A stretch of 49,569 bases of DNA from Agrobacterium tumefaciens str. B6 (GTDB lineage Bacteria > Pseudomonadota > Alphaproteobacteria > Rhizobiales > Rhizobiaceae), in assembly GCF_001541315.1 (NCBI RefSeq), contig NZ_LMVK01000019.1:1-49569 (forward strand), in the 5' to 3' direction. Both the position numbers and the translations under genes were made by a program. Below, piece by piece: positions 39,106-46,522 of the stretch; the first letter of the stretch is position 1, and the number at the start of each line of letters is the position of its first letter. The notes under the pieces were generated by a model. It was not told the DNA's origin and searched no databases. It saw only the letters and a program-made list of their open reading frames with translations.

Positions 39106-39389
39106 ATTTTCTCTGGCCATTCCCGGGCGGCGTGCTGAACCAACAGGACCTCGATCTGCCTGTCCGTCACGCGATAAGCCACGATGTAGGGCAGACCGGA
39201 AATAACCAGCTCCCTCGTCCCTTCGATTTCATCGTGACTGCCGAGATAAGGATTGGCGGACAGAAGGCGTGCCGCTGTCTGGTGGATTGCCCGAACGACC
39301 TTTGCCGCCGCACGCGGATTACGCCCCGCAATGTAGTCGCCGATACCGTCAAGTTCTTTAAGATAACGCGGTGTCCAGACCAACCGCAC
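39102..39389 (-). CDS. ParE/RelE-superfamily toxin
   Basis: A 95-aa basic protein with the RelE/ParE toxin fold: MRLVWTPRYLKELDGIGDYI at the N-terminus, NPRAAAKVVRAIHQTAARL helices and the strand GLPYIVAYRVTDRQIEVLLVQHAAR typical of ParE. ParE toxins usually inhibit gyrase. It starts at GTG (39389), five bases after the stop of a frameshifted antitoxin gene, in the usual antitoxin-first order. Toxin residues appear intact, so either it is neutralised by a trans-acting antitoxin, or is silent, or the frameshift is not real. Confidence 0.85.
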   Translation of the reverse strand: MRLVWTPRYLKELDGIGDYIAGRNPRAAAKVVRAIHQTAARLLSANPYLGSHDEIEGTRELVISGLPYIVAYRVTDRQIEVLLVQHAAREWPEKI

Positions 39390-39394
39390 GCGTT

Positions 39395-39630
39395 TCAGGC
39401 CTTGGCGTATTTGTTCAAAACAGCGTCAATCTCTTCTTCGGAAACGAACTCTCCGGCTTCTGCCTCAGCCAGCCCAGCCCTGACATCGCTTGTCCACTTC
39501 TCCTGCCATGCCAGGGAACGGCCATGCGACAGCGCATCTTCTATGATGCGACTGGGCTCAAATTCGAGCGCTCTGCCAGAAGGTCTATCCGGCGCTTCAG
39601 ATCATCGGGAAGTTCGATCGTGCTCTTCAT
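39395..39630 (-). pseudogene. RHH (CopG/ParD-type) antitoxin gene with a one-base frameshift
   Basis: Reading from 39630, the frame gives MKSTIELPDDLKRRIDLLAE then RSNLSP and meets TAG six codons after the AGC at residue 25. Shifting by one base at about 39553-39555 restores an ordinary antitoxin: SRIIEDALSHGRSLAWQEKW, then TSDVRAGLAEAEAGEF, then VSEEEIDAVLNKYAKA and TGA. The span is 236 nt, one short of 79 codons, so a single base is missing. The N-terminal part is the ribbon-helix-helix DNA-binding domain and the C-terminal part should bind the toxin. No ATG or GTG opens the second frame. It is either a true mutation or a sequence error. Confidence 0.85.
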
Positions 39631-39681
39631 GGGCAAAGAATAGCCGATCCTCGACGGATCGGCAGAGGTTATCATCCCCCG

Positions 39682-40554
39682 TCACACCTTTCCGGTTTCC
39701 CAGCCGAGCATCGCCCGCTTGCGGGTCAGGCCCCAATGATAACCGGTCAGCGCCCCGCTTTTACCGACCGCGCGGTGGCACGGAACGACGAAGGAGACGG
39801 GGTTGGCGCCGACTGCTGCACCCACGGCGCGGGAAGCCGTGGGCTGGCCGATATCGCAGGCGATGTGCGAATAGGTGACGGCGCGGCCCATCGGGATTTT
39901 CAGGAGGCTTTCCCAGACCCGCACCTGAAAATCCGTGCCGAGCAGCACGACGCGCAGCGGCCTGTCCGCCGACCACATGGACGGATCGAAGATACGCGCG
40001 GCATAAGGCGCGGTCGCTTCGCGATCCTCGACATAGTCAGCATTCGGCCAGCGGCCGGCCATATCTTCGAAACAGGCTCTTTCCTCGCCCGGATCGGCAA
40101 AGGCGCAACCGGCAACGCCACGATCGGTCACCATGACCAGCGCAAGGCCGAAGGGCGAGGTGTGGAAACCGTAACGGATCGTCAGCCCGCCGCCCTTGGC
40201 CTTCCATTCGCCGGGCGACATGGCTTCATGGGTGACGAACAGATCGTGCAGGCGTCCCGGCCCCGACATGCCGACCTCGATCGAGGTTTCCAGCAGCGGC
40301 AGATCCTCTTCGCGCAACAGCCGCTTGGCATGATCGAGCGTCACAGCCTGCAAAAAGGCCTTGGGCGACAGACCGGCCCAGCGGGTGAAGGTCTTCTGCA
40401 ATTGCGTCGGCGACTGGCCGAGCTCTGCGGCAATGGCTTCAAGGGAGGGCTGCTCGCGATAATCCAGCGTCAAAAGCTCGATAACCCCGCGCACCGTGTC
40501 GTAGTCCGATCCGATGGGGGTGATGTCTTCGTTCAGCGTAATATTGGCGTTCAT
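39682..40554 (-). CDS. AraC-type HTH fused to O6-methylguanine-DNA methyltransferase
   Basis: A 290-aa Ada-like protein lacking the N-terminal zinc/phosphotriester domain. An AraC HTH is at about 20-118 (LEAIAAELGQSPTQLQKTFTRWAGLSPKAFLQ), then an Ogt domain with the suicidal Cys259 in PCHR and the DNA-recognition segment TASRAVGAAVGANP. It repairs alkylated DNA by irreversible methyl transfer. Without the Ada Cys38-type sensor, methylation-triggered activation would differ from E. coli Ada. TAGGAG precedes the start. Confidence 0.92.
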   Translation of the reverse strand: MNANITLNEDITPIGSDYDTVRGVIELLTLDYREQPSLEAIAAELGQSPTQLQKTFTRWAGLSPKAFLQAVTLDHAKRLLREEDLPLLETSIEVGMSGPGRLHDLFVTHEAMSPGEWKAKGGGLTIRYGFHTSPFGLALVMVTDRGVAGCAFADPGEERACFEDMAGRWPNADYVEDREATAPYAARIFDPSMWSADRPLRVVLLGTDFQVRVWESLLKIPMGRAVTYSHIACDIGQPTASRAVGAAVGANPVSFVVPCHRAVGKSGALTGYHWGLTRKRAMLGWETGKV

Positions 40555-40666
40555 CGCAAATCTCCTAACGGGTAAGAGAAAACCATTAAAGCGACTTCGT
40601 CTCCACCCGTTTCTTGCGCGGCATCACGATACGCAAGGAATGTTCGTTGGCCGGAACACCCACTCA

Positions 40667-40793
40667 CCCTCCTTCCTGTGCTCGTCACAGGAATCCAGCA
40701 GACACGTGTCCGCGTGGCGGGAGGAGTTCTTTCAGCCCAAGGACTTGGGCTGGCTGGATCCCTGTGACAAGCACAGGGATGAGGGCGGCAGAG
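40667..40793. repeat. CCTGTG inverted-repeat element, complete copy
   Basis: About 127 bp. The ends (CCCTCcTTCCTGTG...CACAGG..ATCCAGC and its inverse at about 40752-40793) are inverted repeats of about 33 bp with a few mismatches. The centre has a hairpin CAGCCCAAG-ga-CTTGGGCTG (40733-40752). A half copy lies at 10692-10730 and a related core at 3236-3300. Confidence 0.75.
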
Positions 40794-40816
40794 CGCGCCG
40801 ACACTTCCTGATCCCC

Positions 40817-41299
40817 TCACATCCGCCGCCTGACGGTCGCCAGCGCGCCGCCGAAAGCCTTGGCGAAGCTTTCACGGTCATCGGGATTGAGAAACGATCC
40901 GATATCGGTTGCGCGGCCTTCGCCCGTCACATGCATGGAGACGATGCCGATCTCGTCATGCCGCCTGACCCTGAAGCGCGCCCAGAAGGGATTGAAGCGA
41001 TGCTCCACCATACGCCCGGCCGGAGAAAATTTGCGGATCGACAGGCTGGTGCGCGAAACGCTGACCTCTTCCCGCGCCTTCGCAGCCCGGTAATTGGCGC
41101 GGAACGCGACATAAAGCAGCAGAAAATCCAGCCCGAAGAACAGGCCGACGGGCCATGCCCCGGTGGCGAGGAAGAAGCCGCCATAGACAAGGCAGGCCAG
41201 ACCGGAGACAAGCAGGAGCAGCCGGAAACCCCTTCTGCCAAGCGAACGGTGCGGAACGAGTTCCGCCGCGAAAATCGGCTGGTCGTTGAGCGTATCCAC
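40817..41299 (-). CDS. DUF2244 membrane protein
   Basis: A 160-aa member of the DUF2244 family, function unknown. Two hydrophobic spans (about 26-46 and 48-68, FRLLLLVSGLACLVYGGFFL and WPVGLFFGLDFLLLYVAF) are followed by a cytoplasmic beta-rich domain with the family motif RTSLSIRKFSP and FNPFWARF. It starts at GTG (41299) with AAGGA seven to eight bases upstream. It is divergent from nth with only 37 bp between starts, so promoters must overlap. Confidence 0.87.
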   Translation of the reverse strand: MDTLNDQPIFAAELVPHRSLGRRGFRLLLLVSGLACLVYGGFFLATGAWPVGLFFGLDFLLLYVAFRANYRAAKAREEVSVSRTSLSIRKFSPAGRMVEHRFNPFWARFRVRRHDEIGIVSMHVTGEGRATDIGSFLNPDDRESFAKAFGGALATVRRRM

Positions 41300-41336
41300 G
41301 TTGCTTTCCTTTGGGCGGGCTGGCTATAGATAGTCC

Positions 41337-42119
41337 ATGACAGTCGCCAAAAAACGATCCAGCACCCAAACATTGAAAAAGTCAAATCCGGCATCCGTCC
41401 GCAAGCCGGCGCGGGTGAAAACGGTCTATTCGAAGGATGAGCTGACAGAAATCTTTCGCCGCTTTTCCATTCAGCGGCCGGAGCCGAAAGGCGAGCTGGA
41501 ACATACCAATCCCTTCACCCTGCTGGTGGCCGTGGCGCTTTCCGCACAGGCAACCGATGTGGGCGTGAACCGCGCCACGCGCGCACTGTTCAAGGTGGCC
41601 GATACGCCGGAAAAGATGCTGGCGCTCGGCGAGGAACAGCTGATCGGCCATATCAAGACCATCGGGCTTTACCGCAACAAGGCGAAAAACGTCATTGCCC
41701 TGTCGCAGATGCTGATCGACAATTTCGGCGGTGAGGTGCCGAAGACCCGCGAAGAGCTGGTGACGCTGCCCGGCGTCGGCCGCAAGACCGCCAATGTGGT
41801 GATGTCGATGGCTTTCGGCGTGCCCACCCTTGCGGTGGATACCCACGTCTTCCGCATTGCCAATCGGCTCTGTCTTGCGCCGGGCAAAACCCCTGACGAG
41901 GTTGAAGACCGGCTGATCCACATCATTCCCGAACAATATCTGTTCCACGCCCATCACTGGCTGATCCTGCACGGGCGTTATTGCTGCAAGGCGCGCAAGC
42001 CGGAATGCGAGCGCTGCGTGATTGCCGATATCTGCAAGTCGCCGGAAAAGACCTTCGATATTCCGGCGCCGCTGGTGGAATTACCCGCGCAGCTGTTCGG
42101 TGCGGCCGGCGGCGAATGA
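41337..42119 (+). CDS. nth: Endonuclease III
   Basis: A 260-aa DNA glycosylase/AP lyase of base excision repair. The helix-hairpin-helix LPGVGRKTANVV holds catalytic Lys150, catalytic Asp168 is in AVDTHVFR, and the [4Fe-4S] cluster ligands are Cys217-X6-Cys224-X2-Cys227-X5-Cys233. The basic N-terminal extension of about 35 residues is longer than in E. coli Nth, and no ribosome site is clear. The 3' end overlaps the convergent EI24 gene by 39 bp. Confidence 0.95.
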   Translation: MTVAKKRSSTQTLKKSNPASVRKPARVKTVYSKDELTEIFRRFSIQRPEPKGELEHTNPFTLLVAVALSAQATDVGVNRATRALFKVADTPEKMLALGEEQLIGHIKTIGLYRNKAKNVIALSQMLIDNFGGEVPKTREELVTLPGVGRKTANVVMSMAFGVPTLAVDTHVFRIANRLCLAPGKTPDEVEDRLIHIIPEQYLFHAHHWLILHGRYCCKARKPECERCVIADICKSPEKTFDIPAPLVELPAQLFGAAGGE

Positions 42120-42818
42120 GGGATCGCGCCGGCTGACGGCCTTGTGCAGATGCACCATCATCGAGGCGGCAAAAAGCGGCGTCAACAGATTGAGGAACGG
42201 CACCGCCAGGAAGGCCGCGATCACCAGCCCGGCCATGAAGACGGTGGCGCGGTGTTTTGAGCGGAACTGCCTAGCTTCCAGGGGTGTTCGGAAACGCATC
42301 GCCGCAAATTCGAAGAATTCCCGGCCGAGCAGATAACCGTTCACCAGGAAAAACGCGATGAGGTTGACGCCCGGCACCAGAAGCAGCAACAGCGCGACGA
42401 GGTTGCCGGCAATGACGACACCAAAAAACTTGATGGACGACAGCACAGCCTCGCCGATCGGCATCGCCTCGCCGGGCGGATCGTTCGGATAGCTCTTTTT
42501 TTCAACTACTTCGGCGACATCATCGAGAAACAGGCCGGCAATAACGGCGGTGACCGGCGAGATGAGCAGCGCGAGCGCCAGTGCAAGGCCTATTCCGGCG
42601 AAAATGGCGAAAACGAAGCTCAGCCAGCCCGCCCAATCAGGCACGCCGGGTATCAGCGTATCCACCCACGGCAGGGCGAAATAAATGAAGATCGAGCGGA
42701 TGGCGAACCAGAGCGCCGCCAGCACGAGAAGCGTGAGCCCCAGAACCTTCCAGAACACCGACCGGGTTTCGGCGGCAAAGAGATTGTGAAAGGCAAGCCT
42801 CGCCGCATCAAAAATCAT
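42081..42818 (-). CDS. EI24/CysZ-like membrane protein
   Basis: A 245-aa membrane protein of the EI24 (CysZ sulfate permease-like) family with about four to six hydrophobic segments and the family features LISPVTAVIAGLFLDDVAEVVE and LIAFFLVNGYLLGREFFEFAAMR. CysZ transports sulfate in E. coli; for the broader family the role is uncertain. GAGGAG lies upstream of the ATG. The last 12 codons overlap the end of nth on the opposite strand. Confidence 0.87.
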   Translation of the reverse strand: MIFDAARLAFHNLFAAETRSVFWKVLGLTLLVLAALWFAIRSIFIYFALPWVDTLIPGVPDWAGWLSFVFAIFAGIGLALALALLISPVTAVIAGLFLDDVAEVVEKKSYPNDPPGEAMPIGEAVLSSIKFFGVVIAGNLVALLLLLVPGVNLIAFFLVNGYLLGREFFEFAAMRFRTPLEARQFRSKHRATVFMAGLVIAAFLAVPFLNLLTPLFAASMMVHLHKAVSRRDPSFAAGRTEQLRG

Positions 42819-42934
42819 TCGGAACTCCTCGACGCCTTTAGCGTTGAAACACTCTTATCAGGCGAGAGATAAGCGCTGCCCGCCCGCTCTGCAAGACGGG
42901 CGAAAAGATGCCAGATGTCTGGATTTAAACCGCA

Positions 42935-42992
42935 GATGGAATTTCTCTTGAATAAAAGGTATCTCTAAAATATAATAATCTATCTATTATAA
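42935..42992. promoter_or_regulatory. AT-rich stretch upstream of the RpiR gene
   Basis: In otherwise GC-rich DNA this stretch is about 80% A/T and contains the near-palindrome ATAATA-atctatc-TATTAT (about 42971-42990). It lies roughly 130 bp before the RpiR-family start and may hold its promoter or an activator site. Confidence 0.4.
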
Positions 42993-43119
42993 TTCGCATT
43001 CCCGTCCGGTGGAGGACAAGGCCGGAGAAGCTATCCCCCACCGTCAAATTGCGGTTCGCACGCTCGTTTGCGCGCGCGCATGCATCATCGTTCAATAAAG
43101 ATAAAAGAATGAGGCGTTG

Positions 43120-43950
43120 GTGGAAAAGCTGCTGTTGAACCTTACGCGCGCCATGAAGGCAGGCACGCCCTCCGAGCGCAAGATCGCTAAATATCTGATC
43201 GAACATCTGGACGAATTACCGTTCGAGACGGCGCAGACACTGGCTGTCAAGCTCAGCCTCAGCCCGATGACGGTCGGACGTTTCCTGCGTTCGCTGGGAT
43301 ACCGGCAATTCAGCGATATCCGCGCCGATCTGCGCCATGCCGAAGAAACCGCCGGTGCGGACCAGCCGGCAACGGCAGAAGGCCGCGAACGCCAGTCCAA
43401 CCCGTTTTCGCAGCTTCTGTCCCAGCAGATCCAGGCCATCCAGACCGCCTTCGACATGACGACCCAGTCGATCTGGCGACTTGCCATGAACGAGATCGCC
43501 ACGGCGGGCGATGTCTTTCTGGCAACTTCTCCGGAAGGCCTCGACGCCGGGCGTCATTTTTACGGACGGTTTCTGGAAAGTCGCGGCCACATCCATTATC
43601 TCGGCAGCGACAGCGCGGCCTATGTCGCCCTGTGGGATTTCGACCCCGCTCACCCCCTGCTCGTCATCATGGATTGCGGCGGCAGCCTGTCACCGCTGCA
43701 GCGCCTGTCGGCAATGGCGCGCAAGAGCGGCTACAGGACATTGCTGATCACCACACGCTTTTATGAATGGGGCCCGGAAAGCACCGATCTCTGTCTTGCC
43801 ATGCCGCAGGCGCAGAATGGCGGCCAGGGCCTGCTGCAACTGGTTTCCCTGCTGGAATTCCCCCTCTGTGCGCTTGGCGCCAGCGCTGATGATAGCGGCA
43901 GGGCAAGGGCAAAGAACCTAACCGCCCTGAAACGCTCGCTGCGTGGTTGA
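43120..43950 (+). CDS. RpiR-family transcriptional regulator (HTH-SIS)
   Basis: A 276-aa RpiR-type regulator. The N-terminal HTH is at about 1-77 (TPSERKIAKYLIEHLDELPFETAQTLAVKLSLSPMTVGRFLRSLGY) and the C-terminal SIS-like domain at about 125-250 would bind a phosphosugar. Its glycine loops are less regular than usual (FLATSPEGLDAGRH). GAGG five bases before the GTG at 43120 favours that start over the TTG at 43117. It is convergent with the polyol operon; target unknown. Confidence 0.85.
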   Translation: MEKLLLNLTRAMKAGTPSERKIAKYLIEHLDELPFETAQTLAVKLSLSPMTVGRFLRSLGYRQFSDIRADLRHAEETAGADQPATAEGRERQSNPFSQLLSQQIQAIQTAFDMTTQSIWRLAMNEIATAGDVFLATSPEGLDAGRHFYGRFLESRGHIHYLGSDSAAYVALWDFDPAHPLLVIMDCGGSLSPLQRLSAMARKSGYRTLLITTRFYEWGPESTDLCLAMPQAQNGGQGLLQLVSLLEFPLCALGASADDSGRARAKNLTALKRSLRG

Positions 43951-43996
43951 TTGCGGCTAGCAGCAGCGGCGGCATATGGATCGAGCGGTTGCCGCT

Positions 43997-44122
43997 CGTT
44001 TCTTCTCCCCGCCGGGGAGAAGTCCGCGGCAGCGGGATGAGGGGGCTAGAGTGCGTTCATCGCTCGCGTTCCCCCCCATCCGGCCCTTCGGGCCACCTTC
44101 TCCCCGGCGGGGAGAAGAAACG
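43997..44122. repeat. 126-bp element with perfect 26-bp terminal inverted repeats
   Basis: Positions 43997-44022 and 44097-44122 are exact reverse complements (CGTTTCTTCTCCCCGCCGGG then GAGAAG). The interior (about 74 bp) includes a CCGGCCCTTCGGGCC hairpin. It lies between the convergent RpiR and FGGY genes. One arm recurs at 4422-4444. No ORF; it has the form of a miniature inverted-repeat element. Confidence 0.85.
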
Positions 44123-44160
44123 CGCGGCACCCACTCGGCCTCGTATTTTCCTTCAGAAAA

Positions 44161-45735
44161 TCAAAGGCTCTCCAGTTCCTGACGATGCCGGTACATGGCG
44201 AGGAAACGCCTGTAGTCCCGCTCATAACGGGGTGCGAGCGCCGGGTTGCCTGATATTTCCGCGTTGCCCGGATACATGGCGGCCCCGGCGGCCGCAAGGC
44301 TCGCATGCACCCCGCCGGCCGTCGCCGCCGTCATTGCCGTTCCGAGAAGCACCGCGTCGGCGGTTGCGGGAACCACGATGCGCTTGCCCGTCACATCGGC
44401 ATAAAGCTCCATCAGCAGCGGGTTCTTCACATGTCCGCCGGTGACATGCAGGCTTTCCACCGCATAACCGAAACGCTCCATCGCATCGAGCACATGGCGG
44501 GCGCCAAGCGCAATGGCCACGGCGGTGCGCCAATAAAGACGGCAGAGACTGTCGAAAGACGTATCCAAAGTCAGCCCGCTGATAACGCCGACGGCATGTG
44601 GATCGGCAAGCGGCGAACGGTTGCCGTGGAAATCCGGCAGCACATGCAGCCGCTCGGCGAAGGCCTCGCCCTCAAGCGCGCGCAACTCCGTTACCCGCGC
44701 AACGATGCGGGCATGCAGCGCCGTATCCGGTTCACCGCCTGCCGCATGCATGCGCACGATATGGTCGAGCAGCGCACCGGTGGCCGATTGCCCGCCTTCC
44801 ACCAGCCAGTGCCCGGGCAGGATCGCCTGCCAATAGGGCCCCCAGAGGCTGTGGCCGGGCATCTGCCGCTCCGACATGGCGACAAGGCAGCTCGAAGTCC
44901 CGGCGATCAGGGCCACATGCCGGCCGACATCTGCAGACAGGCAGCCGCCAAGCGCGCCAAGCGCGCCGGCATAGGCGTCGATCATGCCCGCCGCCACCTC
45001 ACAGCCGGTATCGAGACCGAGCTCGTCGGCAGCTTCGGGCGAAAGCGGGCCGATGCTTTCCCCCGGCATCACGGTGGTTTCGGGAAGGCCTGCCCGCTCC
45101 TTCAGGTCGGCAAGGCCCGCCAGTTCCAGATAACCCGCCTGCCAGCCGGGATTTTCCTGTGCCAGGAAATTCCACTTCGCCGTCTGCGTGCAATTTGAAC
45201 GCTGCGCTGAGCCGGTCGCCTTCCATGTCAGGAAATCCGCCAGATCGAAGGCGAAGGACATGCGCGACCAGCTGGCCGGCATATGCTGTTTCAGCCACAT
45301 CAGCTTCGGTATCTGCATTTCCGGCGAGACGCTGTTGCCGGCGAAATCCAGCACCCGGTGGCCGGATGCCGTCAGCCGGTCGGCCTCACCTATCGCCCGG
45401 TGATCGAGCCAGACGATGGTGTCGAACCGGTCTTCACCGGTAACGGAAACCGAAACGGGCTCACCCCGCCCATCACGGATAACGAGCGAGCAGGTGGCGT
45501 CAAAACCGATGGCGGCGATGCTTTGGGGCGAAACACCTGCCTCGGCAAGCGCTGCCTTCACCACGATGCAGACGGCGTTCCATATATCGGTGGAATCGTG
45601 TTCGGCGTGGTTTTCCTGCGGCCTTTGCATCAGGATGGGATGGGTGGAGCGGGCAAGCAGCCGGCCGGCCGGATCGAAAATGCCGGCCCGGGCGCTGGCG
45701 GTGCCGACATCGACAGCGACGAGATTTTGACGCAT
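44161..45735 (-). CDS. FGGY-family pentulose kinase (D-ribulokinase type)
   Basis: A 524-aa carbohydrate kinase. The N-terminal phosphate loop is VAVDVGTASARAGIFD, and GFDATCSLV, WLDHRA, EMQIPKLMWLK, GTSSC, VEGGQSATGALLDH and PDFHGNRSPLADP closely follow human FGGY and related D-ribulokinases. A pentulose (ribulose or xylulose) from polyol oxidation is the probable substrate. An in-frame TTG precedes the ATG at 45735. It is the last gene of the smoK-smoS-mtlK-HAD-kinase series, 60 bp after the HAD gene. Confidence 0.9.
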   Translation of the reverse strand: MRQNLVAVDVGTASARAGIFDPAGRLLARSTHPILMQRPQENHAEHDSTDIWNAVCIVVKAALAEAGVSPQSIAAIGFDATCSLVIRDGRGEPVSVSVTGEDRFDTIVWLDHRAIGEADRLTASGHRVLDFAGNSVSPEMQIPKLMWLKQHMPASWSRMSFAFDLADFLTWKATGSAQRSNCTQTAKWNFLAQENPGWQAGYLELAGLADLKERAGLPETTVMPGESIGPLSPEAADELGLDTGCEVAAGMIDAYAGALGALGGCLSADVGRHVALIAGTSSCLVAMSERQMPGHSLWGPYWQAILPGHWLVEGGQSATGALLDHIVRMHAAGGEPDTALHARIVARVTELRALEGEAFAERLHVLPDFHGNRSPLADPHAVGVISGLTLDTSFDSLCRLYWRTAVAIALGARHVLDAMERFGYAVESLHVTGGHVKNPLLMELYADVTGKRIVVPATADAVLLGTAMTAATAGGVHASLAAAGAAMYPGNAEISGNPALAPRYERDYRRFLAMYRHRQELESL

Positions 45736-45795
45736 CAAGACTGCAATTCCATCCCTTGCGCAACGACCTCCGGGCGGCAGCAGGCAGAGTCCCGC

Positions 45796-46515
45796 TCAGC
45801 CTGCATCGCGTTCCGCCCGCCTGTCAAAACCGCCCTTCCCCACATAATTGCCAACAAGTTGGACCAAATCCGGCATCGCGTCAAACACGGCATCCGCCCC
45901 AAGCCCGGCGATCTTTTCGCGGAATGCGGGAAAGCGGGCATGCGAACCGCCGGTAAAGGCAAAAACGCCCATGCCGGCTGCCTTTGCGGCGGCAATGCCC
46001 GCCGGGCTGTCCTCGATCACGATGCAGTGACGCGGATCAGCGCCCATTTCGCGCGCCGCATGCAGAAAAAGATCAGGCGCCGGCTTGCCGTTCTTCACCA
46101 TGGTGGCGCTGAAGACATGCGGTTCGAATTTGTCGATCAGGCCGGTCAGTCCCAGCGAATAACGGATGCGCTCCGGCTGGCTTGAGGAAGCGACGCAACG
46201 CCGAAGCGGCAACAGCCTGTCCAGTGTTTCGCCAATACCATCAATCGGCCGAAGCTCAGTGCGGAAACGTTCGAACAGCGTCGCGCGCATATGATCGAGA
46301 AAATCGATGTCCGTCTCGACGCCATAATCCTCAAACAGCGTCGCCGTCATGCTGGCGACGCTGCGGCCGAGAAAGCGCTCATAGGCCTCCTCCTCTCCCA
46401 TCGTCACGCCGAGATGGGAGAGCATATCGAGAAGGACGGAGATGGAGACCGGCTCGCTGTCGACGAGAACGCCGTCGCAATCGAAAATCAAAAGGGGCGC
46501 GGTCTCGTCTTCCAT
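45796..46515 (-). CDS. HAD-superfamily phosphatase
   Basis: A 239-aa HAD hydrolase of the beta-phosphoglucomutase/phosphatase group. Motif I is FDCDGVLVDSE (nucleophile Asp12), motif II ASSSQ, motif III Lys in KNGKPAPDLF and motif IV VIEDSPAG. It probably dephosphorylates a sugar phosphate in the polyol pathway. A start ten codons earlier (46545) overlaps mtlK; the Met at 46515, seven bases after the mtlK stop, begins the conserved region. Neither has a strong ribosome site. Confidence 0.88.
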   Translation of the reverse strand: MEDETAPLLIFDCDGVLVDSEPVSISVLLDMLSHLGVTMGEEEAYERFLGRSVASMTATLFEDYGVETDIDFLDHMRATLFERFRTELRPIDGIGETLDRLLPLRRCVASSSQPERIRYSLGLTGLIDKFEPHVFSATMVKNGKPAPDLFLHAAREMGADPRHCIVIEDSPAGIAAAKAAGMGVFAFTGGSHARFPAFREKIAGLGADAVFDAMPDLVQLVGNYVGKGGFDRRAERDAG

Positions 46516-46522
46516 CTCGTGG

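Noticed and set aside
43997..44122. CRISPR-like or tandem repeat
   Set aside because: The two 26-bp copies are inverted, not direct, and there is no further repeat-spacer series here or elsewhere in the window.
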